DNA from: Bacteroidales bacterium
GTDB lineage: Bacteria; Bacteroidota; Bacteroidia; Bacteroidales; P3
NCBI GenBank assembly: GCA_017545365.1
Contig: JAFWOP010000100.1
Span: forward strand, 1 to 6,907
DNA length: 6,907 nucleotides
Reading direction: 5' to 3'
The notes under the pieces were generated by a model that had not been told where the DNA came from, did not search any database, and saw only the letters and a list, made by a program, of their open reading frames with translations. Of the stretch, positions 5,938 to 6,907 are shown piece by piece. Made by a program: the position numbers and the translations under genes. Position 1 is the first letter of the stretch; the number at the start of each line of letters is the position of its first letter.

Positions 5938-6907
5938 TTATTCTATCAGTTTCTCCACGTCGGCGCTGAGGTCGCAGCCGCGCTCGAAGTCCCAGAGGGC
6001 GATGGAGCGGAGCTGATAGTAGTAGTACCAGTAGTTGTGGAGCTGGGCGATGCGGTTCTGGCGGGCCTCGTCCTTGGCGGTCTGGGCGGCGGAGAGTTCG
6101 AGGGTGGAGATGCTGCCGATCTTGAACGTCTCGACGTTGGTGTGGTAGCGGCGGCGGGCGATGGTGTCGGCCTCGACGGCGATGCGAAGTTGCTCGGCCT
6201 GGTTGTTGAACTGCTCGGTCAGGATAAAGATGTCCTGGCGGAAGTCCTGCGACTGCTGGCGCAGCTGGCCCTGTATGATGTCGCGATTGCTCTCGGCGAG
6301 GCGACGCTGTCCCTTGCGCTTGCCCCAGTCGAGCAGCGGCACGGTGATGCCGACCTGCACGACCTCGTTGCTGAGGAGGTTACGGTAGGCGTTGCTTATG
6401 TTCTCGCCCGTGCCGGTGTAGCCGAGTTGGGCGTAGAGGTTGACGCTCTGGCGGTTGGCGCGAGCCGAGGCCACGGCATAGTCGGCCTCCATCTGGCGAC
6501 GGCGCATGGTGGTGGCGAGGGCGTTGTTCTGGAGGGCGTGGCTTAGCACGTTGTCGTAGTCGAGGCGCACCTGCGGCACATCCTCGGGCACCGACGGCTC
6601 TATGTCCGCCTCCACATCGAGGAATGAGCGGAGGGCGAACTGACGAGTTTGGCGGTTGCTTTCACTGTTGGTCAGGGCGCTGCGGGCGGTAAGCACGTCG
6701 AGGCGCAGTTGCAGCACGTCGTTCTCGCTGATGGTGCCCATGCGGCGCTTGGCCTGCGCCACCTCGTAGAGTTTCTCGGCGGTCTGCAGGTTCTGGCGGG
6801 CGATGTTCACCTGTTCGCCGGCCAGCAACAGACCGAAATAGAGGCTGATGGCCTGCATAGCCACCTGCTCCGTCTCGGTGAGGAAGCGGGCCTGTGCCTC
6901 GCGGTAG
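5938..6907 (-). CDS. TolC-family outer-membrane efflux protein, 3' part
   Basis: This is the C-terminal 322 residues of an outer-membrane channel; the start lies beyond the right edge and the frame stays open to the last base. The visible part shows the TolC pattern of long helical stretches with an internal structural repeat: RMGTISENDVLQLRLDVLTA in one half and FKIGSISTLELSAAQTAKDE in the other, each the equatorial G-x-I-S segment followed by a long helix. Strand regions include VNLYAQLGYTGTGEN and VVQVGITVPLLDWGKRKGQR, whose P-L-D-W-G-K motif is typical of the family. The C-terminus (YYYQLRSIALWDFERGCDL) resembles channels encoded with ABC-type exporters in Bacteroidota. It should pair with an adaptor such as the one at 1-763, but it belongs to a separate transcript. 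Confidence 0.93.
   Translation of the reverse strand, partial: YREAQARFLTETEQVAMQAISLYFGLLLAGEQVNIARQNLQTAEKLYEVAQAKRRMGTISENDVLQLRLDVLTARSALTNSESNRQTRQFALRSFLDVEADIEPSVPEDVPQVRLDYDNVLSHALQNNALATTMRRRQMEADYAVASARANRQSVNLYAQLGYTGTGENISNAYRNLLSNEVVQVGITVPLLDWGKRKGQRRLAESNRDIIQGQLRQQSQDFRQDIFILTEQFNNQAEQLRIAVEADTIARRRYHTNVETFKIGSISTLELSAAQTAKDEARQNRIAQLHNYWYYYYQLRSIALWDFERGCDLSADVEKLIE

Noticed and set aside
6037..6546. Plus-strand open frame opposite TolC
   Set aside because: Its repetitive V/G/L/A translation is the antisense reading of the TolC helices.
1..6907. CRISPR array, tRNA, rRNA, transposase or integrase
   Set aside because: No regularly spaced repeats, RNA-gene signatures or recombinase motifs were seen on either strand.

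Overview
The window looks like a piece of a Bacteroidota chromosome, most likely Bacteroidales of the Prevotella/Bacteroides type. The evidence is a textbook Bacteroidota housekeeping promoter (TTTG, 20-nt gap, TACCTTTG), an ECF sigma / DUF4974-type anti-sigma / TonB-receptor-like operon, and a TolC and adaptor protein of the kind found in Bacteroidota ABC export systems. No database search was possible, so family names rest on recognised motifs.

Layout. (1) Positions 1-763, minus: 5' part of a periplasmic adaptor (HlyD/MacA-like) gene, running off the left edge. (2) Positions 764-916: its control region, with an excellent sigma-54 (-24/-12) promoter at 806-822 and, 78 and 100 bp upstream of the predicted start site, two copies of a dyad spaced exactly 22 bp apart. 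These look like enhancer sites for an NtrC-like activator. (3) Positions 917-1571, minus: a small two-gene operon, a 58-aa unknown protein followed by a 146-aa DUF5053-like protein, driven by the housekeeping promoter at 1597-1628, which carries an inverted repeat over its -33 element. (4) Positions 1719-5880, plus: a tightly coupled three-gene operon encoding an ECF sigma factor, a compact anti-sigma factor and a 1026-aa outer-membrane beta-barrel protein with an N-terminal STN signalling domain. Both junctions are ATGA overlaps. (5) Positions 5912-5933: a hairpin terminator between convergent genes. (6) Positions 5938-6907, minus: 3' part of a TolC-family outer-membrane efflux gene, running off the right edge.

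How the parts fit. The central operon reads as a cell-surface signalling unit. The barrel protein's STN domain would sense occupancy, pass it to the periplasmic domain of the anti-sigma factor, and release the sigma factor. No SusD partner follows, so it is not a standard glycan-utilisation pair and the substrate is unknown. The adaptor and TolC on the other strand are the periplasmic and outer-membrane parts expected of a tripartite exporter, but they are split here by about 5 kb of unrelated genes. The adaptor's own sigma-54 control region is the most interesting regulatory feature. A second curiosity is a 27-bp palindrome-bearing sequence that occurs twice, in the same reading frame, inside the barrel gene.
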